From contig DAOWOF010000081.1 of assembly GCA_030642205.1 (NCBI GenBank), positions 1 to 9,001 of the forward strand: a stretch of 9,001 nt of DNA. The letters run 5' to 3'. Shown here one piece after another: positions 1 through 6,281 of this stretch; within the stretch, counting starts at the first letter, position 1, and every line of letters starts with the position of its first letter. Under the pieces are notes generated by a model. The model searched no databases. It was given only the letters and a program-made list of their open reading frames with translations, and had not been told where the DNA came from. The translations under genes were made by a program, and so were the position numbers. The stretch is from Desulfobacteraceae bacterium. GTDB lineage: Bacteria > Desulfobacterota > DSM-4660 > Desulfatiglandales > Desulfatiglandaceae.

Positions 1-300
1 ATACTTGGCCTTGCGGCTACCACAGAAAAGGTCGCAAATTGGGTTTGGGACGAGGTAAGGGACAGAATCATCCTGAATAAAGATATAAGGATGAAAATAG
101 AAGGAAGTAATCCCTGGGCCTTTAATGACATTATCAAGCATCTCATTGAAGCTGAGAAAAGGGGATACTGGGAAGTATCTCAAGAGAGTCTTGAAGAAAT
201 CAGGAATACTTATTTAGAGGTTGAAAGCTCGATTGAAGAAAGGGGAGAAGAACGGCCGAAAAGCCTGAAAGATACTTTAAAGGAAAAATACTCGCAGTAA
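1..300 (+). CDS. cobN: Cobaltochelatase large subunit CobN, C-terminal end (partial, 5' end outside window)
   Basis: The reading frame is open from base 1 and stops at 298-300, so only the last 99 residues of a very large protein are present. CobN is the large subunit of cobaltochelatase, which inserts cobalt into the corrin ring during cobalamin synthesis; related BchH/ChlH proteins act in Mg chelation. The visible part matches the family's end: a WVWDEVRDRIILNKDIR stretch, then an SNPWAF motif, then an amphipathic helix rich in Glu and Lys ending in a GYW motif. This NPWA...LLEA..RG.W pattern closes CobN-type proteins. The cobS gene about 830 bp downstream supports a cobalamin locus. The last few codons, including the stop, overlap a transposase remnant read in another frame, so the natural C-terminus may have been replaced. 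The assignment comes from a short fragment, so a related chelatase H subunit cannot be fully excluded. Confidence 0.8.
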   Translation: MLGLAATTEKVANWVWDEVRDRIILNKDIRMKIEGSNPWAFNDIIKHLIEAEKRGYWEVSQESLEEIRNTYLEVESSIEERGEERPKSLKDTLKEKYSQ

Positions 301-408
301 GCCAAAATTCAAGTGTAAGGATTGTGGAAGACTATTTATTGAAAATCCGACTAAAAAATCATAACCCAAGACCAATGGGATTATGTTGATAAATTACTTT
401 TAGAGAAA
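281..408 (+). pseudogene. Remnant of an IS1-type transposase (zinc-ribbon N-terminal part), frameshifted
   Basis: In the frame of base 281 the sequence reads RKNTRSKPKFKCKDCGRLF and continues IENPTKKS to a stop at 362-364. After a frame change in the A run at 353-358, the frame of base 361 reads ITQDQWDYVDKLLLEK up to base 408. Adding one A to the run joins the halves as ENPTKKIITQDQWDYVDKLLLEK. This is the layout of IS1-family transposases: a CxxC zinc-ribbon half (KCKDCG), an NPTKK hinge, then the helix (D/E)xWDxVDKLLLEK that precedes the helix-turn-helix. The first CxxC pair and everything after LLLEK are missing, and no terminal inverted repeats are seen. It is therefore a decayed fragment of about 43 codons, not an active element. 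It overlaps the last codons of cobN and ends two bases before the next gene's ATG. The family call is from memory of the motif. Confidence 0.75.
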
Positions 409-409
409 A

Positions 410-931
410 ATGAAATTTATAATATTCATTCTATTTTTTCTTGCTTTGCTTCCTGAGGCTTTGGCAAATGAAACGCTGAGAGTACAAAGCCTTATGGAAC
501 CCTTTAAAATTTATGATCAACATGGAAACTCACAGCTAATTGATAAGAAGATAAAGCTGATTATATTTATCTTTGATAAAAAAGGAAATGATCTGCTCTA
601 CCAAAGCCTTAAAGATAAGCCTTCTTCTTTTCTTAAAACCCTCAGAACAGTATGCATTTCGGATATCAGGGTAATGCCTTTTTTTATACGAAAATTAGCC
701 ATCTCTACTATGAAAAAATATCCCTACCCTATCTTCTTCCTTGATAGCACTCACAAAGCCTATCAATTTCCAGGTAAAAAAGGGAAACTCTCCATAATCA
801 GAACCAATACAATGCTGATAAAATCAATTAAGTTTATAGATGATCCTGAAATACTTATGAAGGAGATTCAAAAAGCAGGTCAATCCGCAGGACAACCTCT
901 TGTTCAGCATAATTATGGAATAGGATTATGA
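410..931 (+). CDS. Secreted protein of unknown function, probable thioredoxin-like fold
   Basis: A 173-residue protein that begins with a clear signal peptide: Met-Lys, a hydrophobic core at residues 4-15, then an Ala-Leu-Ala cleavage site at 17-19, so the mature form should be periplasmic. The mature part has the order seen in small thioredoxin-like proteins: a DQHGN segment (36-40), a hydrophobic strand LIIFIFD (50-56), a helix, a second strand around VCISDI (81-86) followed by VMP (88-90), and a third strand YPIFFLD (106-112). There is no CxxC pair and only one Cys (82), so a normal disulfide-exchange role is unlikely. I recognise this arrangement from uncharacterised proteobacterial proteins, sometimes mislabelled as FAD/FMN dehydrogenases, but know no function. 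It sits between cobN and cobS; a role in cobalamin or cobalt metabolism is only a positional guess. The Shine-Dalgarno is weak (AGAG at 402-405) and lies within the transposase remnant. Confidence 0.8.
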   Translation: MKFIIFILFFLALLPEALANETLRVQSLMEPFKIYDQHGNSQLIDKKIKLIIFIFDKKGNDLLYQSLKDKPSSFLKTLRTVCISDIRVMPFFIRKLAISTMKKYPYPIFFLDSTHKAYQFPGKKGKLSIIRTNTMLIKSIKFIDDPEILMKEIQKAGQSAGQPLVQHNYGIGL

Positions 932-985
932 CAAAACAAACAGGGTATAAACCTCTTGGTATTTAGCTTATCTAGTTGTTATTGT

Positions 986-1014
986 TTGACATTAGCTCTA
1001 TCTTATACTATATC
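986..1014 (+). promoter_or_regulatory. Candidate sigma70-type promoter upstream of cobS
   Basis: A perfect -35 box TTGACA at 986-991 is followed after 17 bases by TATATC at 1009-1014, a 4 of 6 match to TATAAT. An overlapping alternative -10, TATACT at 1004-1009, has too short a spacer. The 199-bp gap before cobS and the A/T-rich leader that follows fit a separate promoter for cobS. No cobalamin riboswitch was recognised in the roughly 115-base leader. The call rests on consensus matching by eye in A/T-rich DNA, where chance matches are common. Confidence 0.45.
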
Positions 1015-1130
1015 TTCATCAAGATTTAATTTTTTATAATTAATAATGATATCTGTTTTTATATCTTACCGATCCTGCACTTAAAAGCTCCTTTGCTCTA
1101 AAACGCAGCATTAATGCCATCTTAAAAAAA

Positions 1131-1865
1131 ATGAACAAGTTTATAGCTTCCTTACAATTTATTACAATTTTGCCAATAGGCAAGAAAAACATATATGATC
1201 CCAAGGGCATGATCCAATTCTTTCCGCTAGTGGGAATTATATTAGGACTAATGCTGGCTGGGCTGGATCTGGTTTTTCTGCGATTTTGGCCAGCACCTGT
1301 AGCAGCTTTACTGGATGTAATCTTCCTTATTATTATAACCGGAGCCTTTCATCTTGATGGTCTGGGAGACTCGGCAGACGGCCTCTTAGGCCACCGTCCC
1401 AGAGAAAAAGTTCTATTAATCATGAAAGACAGCCGGATTGGTGTAATGGCACTAGTTGCTATTGTGAGCAGTCTGGCAATAAAATGGGGAGGAATTTTGA
1501 GTCTTGAGCCAGGTTTAAATCGAAGTCTCTTGCTGATCATTATCCCTTCCTATGCTCGCGCCGGGATGCTATTTGGTATCAAGTTTCTTGAATATGGCAG
1601 ACCGGAAGGAGGCACAGGACATGACCTTTTTAAAGAAGAATTAAAGCCTTCTTTTTTTTGGGGGCTTCTGCTGCCCATAATAATTTCAATCCCTCTTGGA
1701 TTAAGGGGGCTGTATCTTTTTGCCCTCTTTATGCTATTTAATATAATAATTTTATTCTTCTATAAAAGACGCATGAATTGTATTACAGGCGATATGTTAG
1801 GCGCCATGTGTGAACTCCTTGAAGCAACTCTTTTCCTTTTTATTTCAATAACAATCCAATTCTGA
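1131..1865 (+). CDS. cobS: Adenosylcobinamide-GDP ribazoletransferase (cobalamin synthase) CobS
   Basis: CobS is the integral membrane enzyme that joins adenosylcobinamide-GDP with alpha-ribazole (or its phosphate) in the last assembly step of the cobalamin nucleotide loop. The 244-residue length is normal. The N-terminus FIASLQFITILPIG is the family's opening signature. GAFHLDGLGDSADG (71-84) carries the conserved Asp residues expected to bind metal and substrate. It is followed by EKVLLIMKDSRIG (92-104), a GRPEGGTG loop (156-163) and the C-terminal NCITGDMLGAMCELLEA motif (216-232). Hydrophobic segments at about 30-50, 57-72, 104-118, 133-148, 176-190, 192-210 and 228-243 fit a polytopic inner-membrane protein. 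The ATG at 1131 is chosen because homologues start with this sequence. It has no evident Shine-Dalgarno, only an A tract just upstream, so translation initiation may be weak. It shares the cobalamin pathway with the upstream cobN. Confidence 0.95.
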   Translation: MNKFIASLQFITILPIGKKNIYDPKGMIQFFPLVGIILGLMLAGLDLVFLRFWPAPVAALLDVIFLIIITGAFHLDGLGDSADGLLGHRPREKVLLIMKDSRIGVMALVAIVSSLAIKWGGILSLEPGLNRSLLLIIIPSYARAGMLFGIKFLEYGRPEGGTGHDLFKEELKPSFFWGLLLPIIISIPLGLRGLYLFALFMLFNIIILFFYKRRMNCITGDMLGAMCELLEATLFLFISITIQF

Positions 1866-2021
1866 AATTAAAGCTTAAATAGCCTTCACAGAACTCCTCT
1901 CCCAGGTCAAAAAAATATTTTTTATACCGGTAGAATCAATTTTTATAAAAAAACGGACTTATTTTTTAAGTTTTTTTAAAAATTGGACGAACTATAGATT
2001 ATAAGAAAAAATATTATATTT
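1866..2021. other. A/T-tract-rich intergenic region between cobS and the chemosensory cluster
   Basis: The gap contains many homopolymer runs of five to seven bases: A at 1909-1915, T at 1918-1923, T at 1940-1944, A at 1947-1953, T at 1962-1967, T at 1971-1977, A at 1978-1982 and A at 2006-2011. No GC-rich terminator hairpin was found after cobS, so its 3' end is unclear. The runs could act as an UP element or a bent segment upstream of the receptor promoter. I see no coding capacity here. Confidence 0.4.
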
Positions 2022-2046
2022 TAAAAAAACAAGGGCATTCCGATAA
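2022..2046 (+). promoter_or_regulatory. Candidate sigma28 (FliA)-type promoter for the chemoreceptor gene
   Basis: TCCGATAA at 2039-2046 matches 7 of 8 bases of the FliA -10 consensus GCCGATAA. A TAAA sequence at 2022-2025 matches the core of the -35 element (TAAA, then about 15 bases). Here the gap is 13 bases, two shorter than the enteric optimum, which lowers confidence. The -10 lies 27 bases before the ATG, leaving room for a short leader with the Shine-Dalgarno AGAGGAG at 2058-2064. FliA commonly drives chemotaxis genes, so the context fits. Confidence 0.5.
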
Positions 2047-2073
2047 TCCAAAATCACAGAGGAGCAAAAACTT

Positions 2074-4047
2074 ATGAGGTATGATGAAATGACTATAGGC
2101 AAAAGAATTGCGACAGGTTTTGCGATTATTCTCGGGCTACTTGCTCTTGGATCTTTTCTAAATTCAAGCGGCATAGGAAATATTGTTAAAAACGCTATTG
2201 AGGTTATAGAAGGGAATAAACTGGATGGTCAACTTGCTCAAAGTGAGGTGGATCATCTTAACTGGGCCGGAAAAATCAATCAACTGCTGACAGATGAAAA
2301 GGTTGAACATCTTGATGTGGAAACCGATGATCATAAATGCAAATTTGGAGCCTTCCTTTTTGGAGAAGGACGTAAAAATGCTGAAAAACTGGTGCCCAGT
2401 CTGGCTCCTCTTTTCAAGGTAATAGAACAACCGCATCGAATGCTTCATGAATCCGCCATAAAAATTGGCAAGTTATTCAGACAAACAGATATTGGCCTTG
2501 GCAGTTTTCTCAGGGAAAAAAAATCAGATCATCTTCAATGGCTAAACAAGGTTCAGGCAGTTCTCCTTGATAGATCAAAAACAAAACTTGATGTCCAGAT
2601 GGATCCGAACCTGTGCGATCTTGGAAAATGGCTAAATTCCTCTAAAACAGAAAAGCTGGCACAGAAAAATCCCCTCTTTGACCAATTATTAAAGGAGATA
2701 CAAGGTCCTCATAACAAACTCTATTACAGTGCGAAAGAAATACAGAAACATCTTGATCAGGGAAACAGGGAGCAGGCCCTGTCAACTTTTAATAGATCAA
2801 GCATTACCTATGCTCATAAGACATTAGGGATATTAGATCAAATCATTAAATGGCATGACCGCCAAATAGAAGGTATGGAGGCGGCAAGGCGGGTTTATGC
2901 TCAGGAAACAATGCCAAAACTTGAAAAGGTTCAGGAAATACTGAACAAGCTCAGAACAGAAACCAAAGCAAATATAATGACCGATGATATAATGTTGAGT
3001 TCAGCCCAGACAACCAAACGAAACGGAATAATCATAGCCTTTATTGGTATTCTCGCAGGAATTTGTCTGGCCTTTTTTATTGCCAAAAGCATTATTAAGG
3101 TGCTGAGCATAATTTCAAATAATCTGGGAGAGGGAGCAGGCCAAGTCGCGTCCGCGTCCGGACAGATATCTGATTCCAGCCAGTCTCTGGCAGAAGGAGC
3201 TTCTGAACAGGCATCCTCCATCGAAGAAACATCAGCTTCTATAGAAGAAATGTCATCCATGACAAAGCAGAATGCTGATAACGCCAGCCAGGCGGATACG
3301 CTCATGAGAGAAACAAACGGGGTGGTAAAAAGCGCCAACCAGGCCATGTCAAAACTTACGGATGCTATGGAAGATATCAGCAAATCCAGTGAAGAGACAC
3401 AAAAAATTGTAAAAACCATTGATGAAATCGCTTTTCAGACCAATCTTCTGGCCCTCAATGCGGCAGTTGAGGCAGCACGGGCCGGTGAGGCGGGAGCAGG
3501 ATTTGCAGTTGTCGCTGAAGAGGTGCGGAATCTCGCCATGCGCTCGGCTGATGCTGCCAAAAATACAGCCGAATTAATAGATGATACAGTCAAAAAAATA
3601 AAGGAGGGCTCTGAAATGGTTAATACTACCAATGACGCCTTCCAGGGGGTTACAACAAACTCCATTAAAGTAGGAGAACTCATTGATGAAATTTCAGCGG
3701 CATCCAATGAACAGGCAGAGGGAGTTTCCCAGGTGAATTCAGCAATATCAGAAATGGATAAAGTCACACAGCAAAATGCTGCCACAGCTGAAGAGTCAGC
3801 CTCAGCTTCCGAGGAAATGACCGCACAGGCCAAAAACCTGAAGAGTATTGTAGGTGAATTGCAAGGTTTGATAGGTGGAACCATGAAATCAGGGGTACAT
3901 CCTCAATCACCTAAACTTGCTCAAGATTCAGCTATGGCGCCAAGAGGCATAGCATCCCATGGAAATGCAAGAGCTAAAAAAAATCCTGGATCCATGATGG
4001 ATCCTGATAATATTATTCCAATGGATGATGATTTTTCAGATTTCTAA
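2074..4047 (+). CDS. Methyl-accepting chemotaxis protein with tandem CZB-like sensor domains
   Basis: A 657-residue transmembrane chemoreceptor. TM1 is at about 12-30 and TM2 at about 317-337, enclosing a periplasmic sensor. The sensor holds two CZB (chemoreceptor zinc-binding) repeats. Repeat 1 has DHLNW with His61 and Trp64, Cys89 in KCKFG, and His121 and His125 in HRMLH. Repeat 2 has DHLQW with His153, Cys181 in LCDLGKWL and His213, but Tyr217 replaces the last His ligand. After TM2 only about 17 residues precede QVASASGQ, too few for a normal HAMP domain. The coiled-coil signalling hairpin has its tip at 451-487 (EIAFQTNLLALNAAVEAARA, then GEAGAGFAVVAEEVRNL), the region that contacts CheA and CheW. 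The C-terminus is a loose linker ending in DDDFSDF, without an NWETF-type CheR tether. The ATG at 2074 has a good AGAGGAG nine bases upstream. It is followed after 73 bp by cheA, its likely kinase partner. CZB domains are known to bind zinc; the signal sensed here is unknown. Confidence 0.93.
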   Translation: MRYDEMTIGKRIATGFAIILGLLALGSFLNSSGIGNIVKNAIEVIEGNKLDGQLAQSEVDHLNWAGKINQLLTDEKVEHLDVETDDHKCKFGAFLFGEGRKNAEKLVPSLAPLFKVIEQPHRMLHESAIKIGKLFRQTDIGLGSFLREKKSDHLQWLNKVQAVLLDRSKTKLDVQMDPNLCDLGKWLNSSKTEKLAQKNPLFDQLLKEIQGPHNKLYYSAKEIQKHLDQGNREQALSTFNRSSITYAHKTLGILDQIIKWHDRQIEGMEAARRVYAQETMPKLEKVQEILNKLRTETKANIMTDDIMLSSAQTTKRNGIIIAFIGILAGICLAFFIAKSIIKVLSIISNNLGEGAGQVASASGQISDSSQSLAEGASEQASSIEETSASIEEMSSMTKQNADNASQADTLMRETNGVVKSANQAMSKLTDAMEDISKSSEETQKIVKTIDEIAFQTNLLALNAAVEAARAGEAGAGFAVVAEEVRNLAMRSADAAKNTAELIDDTVKKIKEGSEMVNTTNDAFQGVTTNSIKVGELIDEISAASNEQAEGVSQVNSAISEMDKVTQQNAATAEESASASEEMTAQAKNLKSIVGELQGLIGGTMKSGVHPQSPKLAQDSAMAPRGIASHGNARAKKNPGSMMDPDNIIPMDDDFSDF

Positions 4048-4120
4048 ACAGGTGTAATTTTTTGTATATCTCGAAAGGCCACAACTTTTATAACCTTTCA
4101 AGGTATAAAGCAATGGAATA

Positions 4121-6265
4121 ATGCCCAATCAAAACATAGAAAATATAATCGAAGGGCTATCGCTTAAATTTGTTTTAATTGATGAATCCGATCCCATTGA
4201 AATAAGTGAGATCTGTGAATATTTCAGAAAAATCGTCAATTGGGCAAATCAAACAGGGGCAGATAAGATTAAAAAGGCCGCTGATCACTCCATAAAGATT
4301 CTTCAAGGGATCATTGATGGTAAAGATTCAAATACGATAGAATCCCTGGATATCCTTGGCCGCACAATATCAGCAATCCAGGCTATTGTGATAAATAACC
4401 GTAGCGATGCCGATTTTCCACCGGAATTGCAAATTAACCTTCCCTGTGAAAGGGAAGGGGAAGATCCACCTCATGCAAAGGAAGTTCTATCTCTTCCATC
4501 TGAACCAAAACAAAAAATGGAGGAAGGAACCAACCAGGGCAGTCTGACTACTACCGGATTACGCCATCCCGGGATCCTGCCCGATCATTTTGATAATGAC
4601 CTTTTTGCAGAATTCCTGGCTCTTCAAAATGGAGTCCTGGGGGAAATGGAAGCCCGTACCCTGGAAATTGAAACCGGAACGGATAAAGATCGAATTGGAA
4701 TGCTAAAGCGCCTCTTCCATACAATGAAAGGAGAGGCTGGGTTTCTGGATCTCAAAGATGTGTCCAATCTTTGTCACAAGGCAGAAGATATCATCGAAGA
4801 CACGAACAAGGCTGATAAATATATCGACCTTTTCCTGGATCTTATAGATTGGTTAAAAATGGCCTTTGATGGCTATGCCGGACATGGGCCAATGCAGGAG
4901 ACGCCTGTTGATCTTCTGGAAAGACTCTGTAAGACTGCATTGGGAGATGAAACTGCCACGCTAAAAGACGATCATGAACAGGACAAGCAAATACAGATAT
5001 TGGAAAACAATACAATACCTGAAGATCTGGAGATTAATCCTTCCATGAATTTTCAGGGAGAAATAGCCCTCCCTGAAAATTTTAAGTCCAAGGGACAAGT
5101 TAAAGCAATTGTAAATGTGGATACTGACAGGCTGGATCGTCTGGTGGAAGCCATTGGTGAGCTTGCCATAGCAGAATCAATGGTAAGTCAGTCTCAGGAT
5201 CTTGGCGATCTTGCTTCATCTGAACTTAGGCGGAACCTGTCCCGTTTGGATAAGATAACAAATCAGCTTTATAATATGGGCTTATCCCTGAGAATGGTAT
5301 CCATCAAAGGCACCTTTCACAAGATGGGCAGGATAGTAAGAGACCTGGCAAAAAAAACAGGGAAAGAAATTTCTTTCACAATGAAAGGAGAAGACACCGA
5401 ACTTGACAAGAATCTGGTTGACAAGATCGGAGAACCTCTTATGCATATTGTCCGAAACGCCGTAGATCATGGAATTGAGGCAGATGCCAGGGAAAGAAGC
5501 GCTAATGGCAAAGACCCTCAGGGAAACCTGGAAATCAGGGCTTACCATAAAGGAGGTTCTATCTTTATCGAAGTGGAAGATGATGGAAGAGGGATTGATA
5601 GAGAGGCAGTGATAGATAAGGCAAAAGAACTAGGATTAATAACCAACGATACTATATTAAACCACCAGGAAGCAATTAACCTGATTTTTAAACAAGGCTT
5701 TTCCACTGCCCAAACGGTAACTGATATTTCTGGCCGTGGCGTCGGTATGGACATCGTCAAGACCAGGATAAATGAACTTCACGGGAATGTAACCATTACA
5801 TCTGCCAGAGAAAAAGGCTCTATCTTTTGCATCCAGATTCCTCTTACCCTGGCTGTTATTGATGGAATGGTAGTCAGCTCTGATAATGAGCGCTATATTA
5901 TCCCTACCCTTTCAGTTGTAACCTCTATTGAATTCATACAGGATAAAATAACCAATGTCCTGAATCAAAAACAAATGATCAAGGTCAAGAATAGATTGAT
6001 ACCCCTTATTAAGCTGTCCCGGATTTTTGATTCCAGGAGCAATGGTGAGGGTTCAAAAAAACAGCTTATTGTAGTAGTGGAAGAAAATGACCAACAGGTC
6101 GGTATCATAGTAGATGAGGTTCTTGGCAAGCAGCAGACTGTAATTAAAAGCCTGGGACAAACCATGCAGGATATTCCTGGAATCGCGGGTGGAACAATTA
6201 TGCCTGATGGTTATATCAGTCTGATCCTGGATATCGGCAGAATAGTCAGTTTGGCAAATCACTGA
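4121..6265 (+). CDS. cheA: Chemotaxis histidine kinase CheA with an extra N-terminal helical domain
   Basis: A 714-residue cytoplasmic kinase that autophosphorylates on a P1 His under receptor control and passes the phosphate to receivers. Residues 1-95 form an extra helical region ahead of P1 with no HxxKG motif, resembling N-terminal domains of some deltaproteobacterial CheAs. A Pro/Glu-rich linker follows (96-150). P1 (about 155-260) has His200 in LFHTMKGEAGFL. A second linker (about 275-325) leads directly to the P3 dimerisation helices (about 330-400); no clear P2 receiver-docking domain is seen. P4 (about 400-573) has the N box HIVRNAVDHG (442-451), G1 DDGRGID (487-493), F box IFKQGFST (522-529) and G2 GRGVGMD (538-544), so it should be catalytically complete. 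P5 (574-710) is CheW-like. The start follows a weak GGA. A tiny ATG-GAA-TAA reading frame overlaps the start codon by one base. It lies between the receptor gene and the receiver genes, probably in one operon. Confidence 0.96.
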   Translation: MPNQNIENIIEGLSLKFVLIDESDPIEISEICEYFRKIVNWANQTGADKIKKAADHSIKILQGIIDGKDSNTIESLDILGRTISAIQAIVINNRSDADFPPELQINLPCEREGEDPPHAKEVLSLPSEPKQKMEEGTNQGSLTTTGLRHPGILPDHFDNDLFAEFLALQNGVLGEMEARTLEIETGTDKDRIGMLKRLFHTMKGEAGFLDLKDVSNLCHKAEDIIEDTNKADKYIDLFLDLIDWLKMAFDGYAGHGPMQETPVDLLERLCKTALGDETATLKDDHEQDKQIQILENNTIPEDLEINPSMNFQGEIALPENFKSKGQVKAIVNVDTDRLDRLVEAIGELAIAESMVSQSQDLGDLASSELRRNLSRLDKITNQLYNMGLSLRMVSIKGTFHKMGRIVRDLAKKTGKEISFTMKGEDTELDKNLVDKIGEPLMHIVRNAVDHGIEADARERSANGKDPQGNLEIRAYHKGGSIFIEVEDDGRGIDREAVIDKAKELGLITNDTILNHQEAINLIFKQGFSTAQTVTDISGRGVGMDIVKTRINELHGNVTITSAREKGSIFCIQIPLTLAVIDGMVVSSDNERYIIPTLSVVTSIEFIQDKITNVLNQKQMIKVKNRLIPLIKLSRIFDSRSNGEGSKKQLIVVVEENDQQVGIIVDEVLGKQQTVIKSLGQTMQDIPGIAGGTIMPDGYISLILDIGRIVSLANH
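4438..4458. repeat. Perfect 8-bp inverted repeat inside the cheA N-terminal linker
   Basis: CCTTCCCT at 4438-4445 pairs perfectly with AGGGAAGG at 4451-4458 across a five-base loop. It falls in the codons for residues about 106-113, the low-complexity linker between the extra N-terminal domain and P1. No T run follows, so it is not a usual terminator. It may be chance within purine-rich linker codons. Confidence 0.6.
5048..5081. repeat. Perfect 13-bp inverted repeat inside the cheA P1-P3 linker
   Basis: AATTTTCAGGGAG at 5048-5060 is the exact reverse complement of CTCCCTGAAAATT at 5069-5081, with an eight-base loop AAATAGCC. A G-T wobble at 5047/5082 could extend it. It is in frame within cheA, encoding about residues 310-320 of the P1-P3 linker. 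The RNA would form a stable hairpin ending in U residues (5080-5083), rather like an intrinsic terminator but within a long open gene. It may alternatively be a small palindromic insertion tolerated in a linker. Confidence 0.75.
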
Positions 6266-6281
6266 GAAAAGAGGAAAAATT

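Noticed and set aside
1040..1120. Minus-strand 26-codon reading frame (begins MALMLRFRAKELLSAG) in the gap before cobS
   Set aside because: Too short, no Shine-Dalgarno and no recognised family; the composition looks slightly protein-like but cannot be supported as a gene.
2931..3884. Long minus-strand open frames opposite the chemoreceptor gene
   Set aside because: They mirror the Ala/Ser/Glu-rich coiled-coil coding sequence of the receptor; the + strand product is an unmistakable chemoreceptor, so these are antisense shadows.
3985..4009. GGATCC-ATGAT-GGATCC palindrome near the end of the receptor gene
   Set aside because: The arms are a six-base palindrome occurring twice and are explained by the GSMMDPD codons; nothing else marks it as functional.
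4073..4099. GAAAGG...CCTTTC inverted repeat between the receptor gene and cheA
   Set aside because: Only six pairs across a 15-base loop with no T run; too weak to call a terminator, and the genes are probably co-transcribed.
4113..4121. ATG-GAA-TAA mini reading frame overlapping the cheA start codon
   Set aside because: Two codons with no Shine-Dalgarno of its own; the overlap is curious but easily due to chance.
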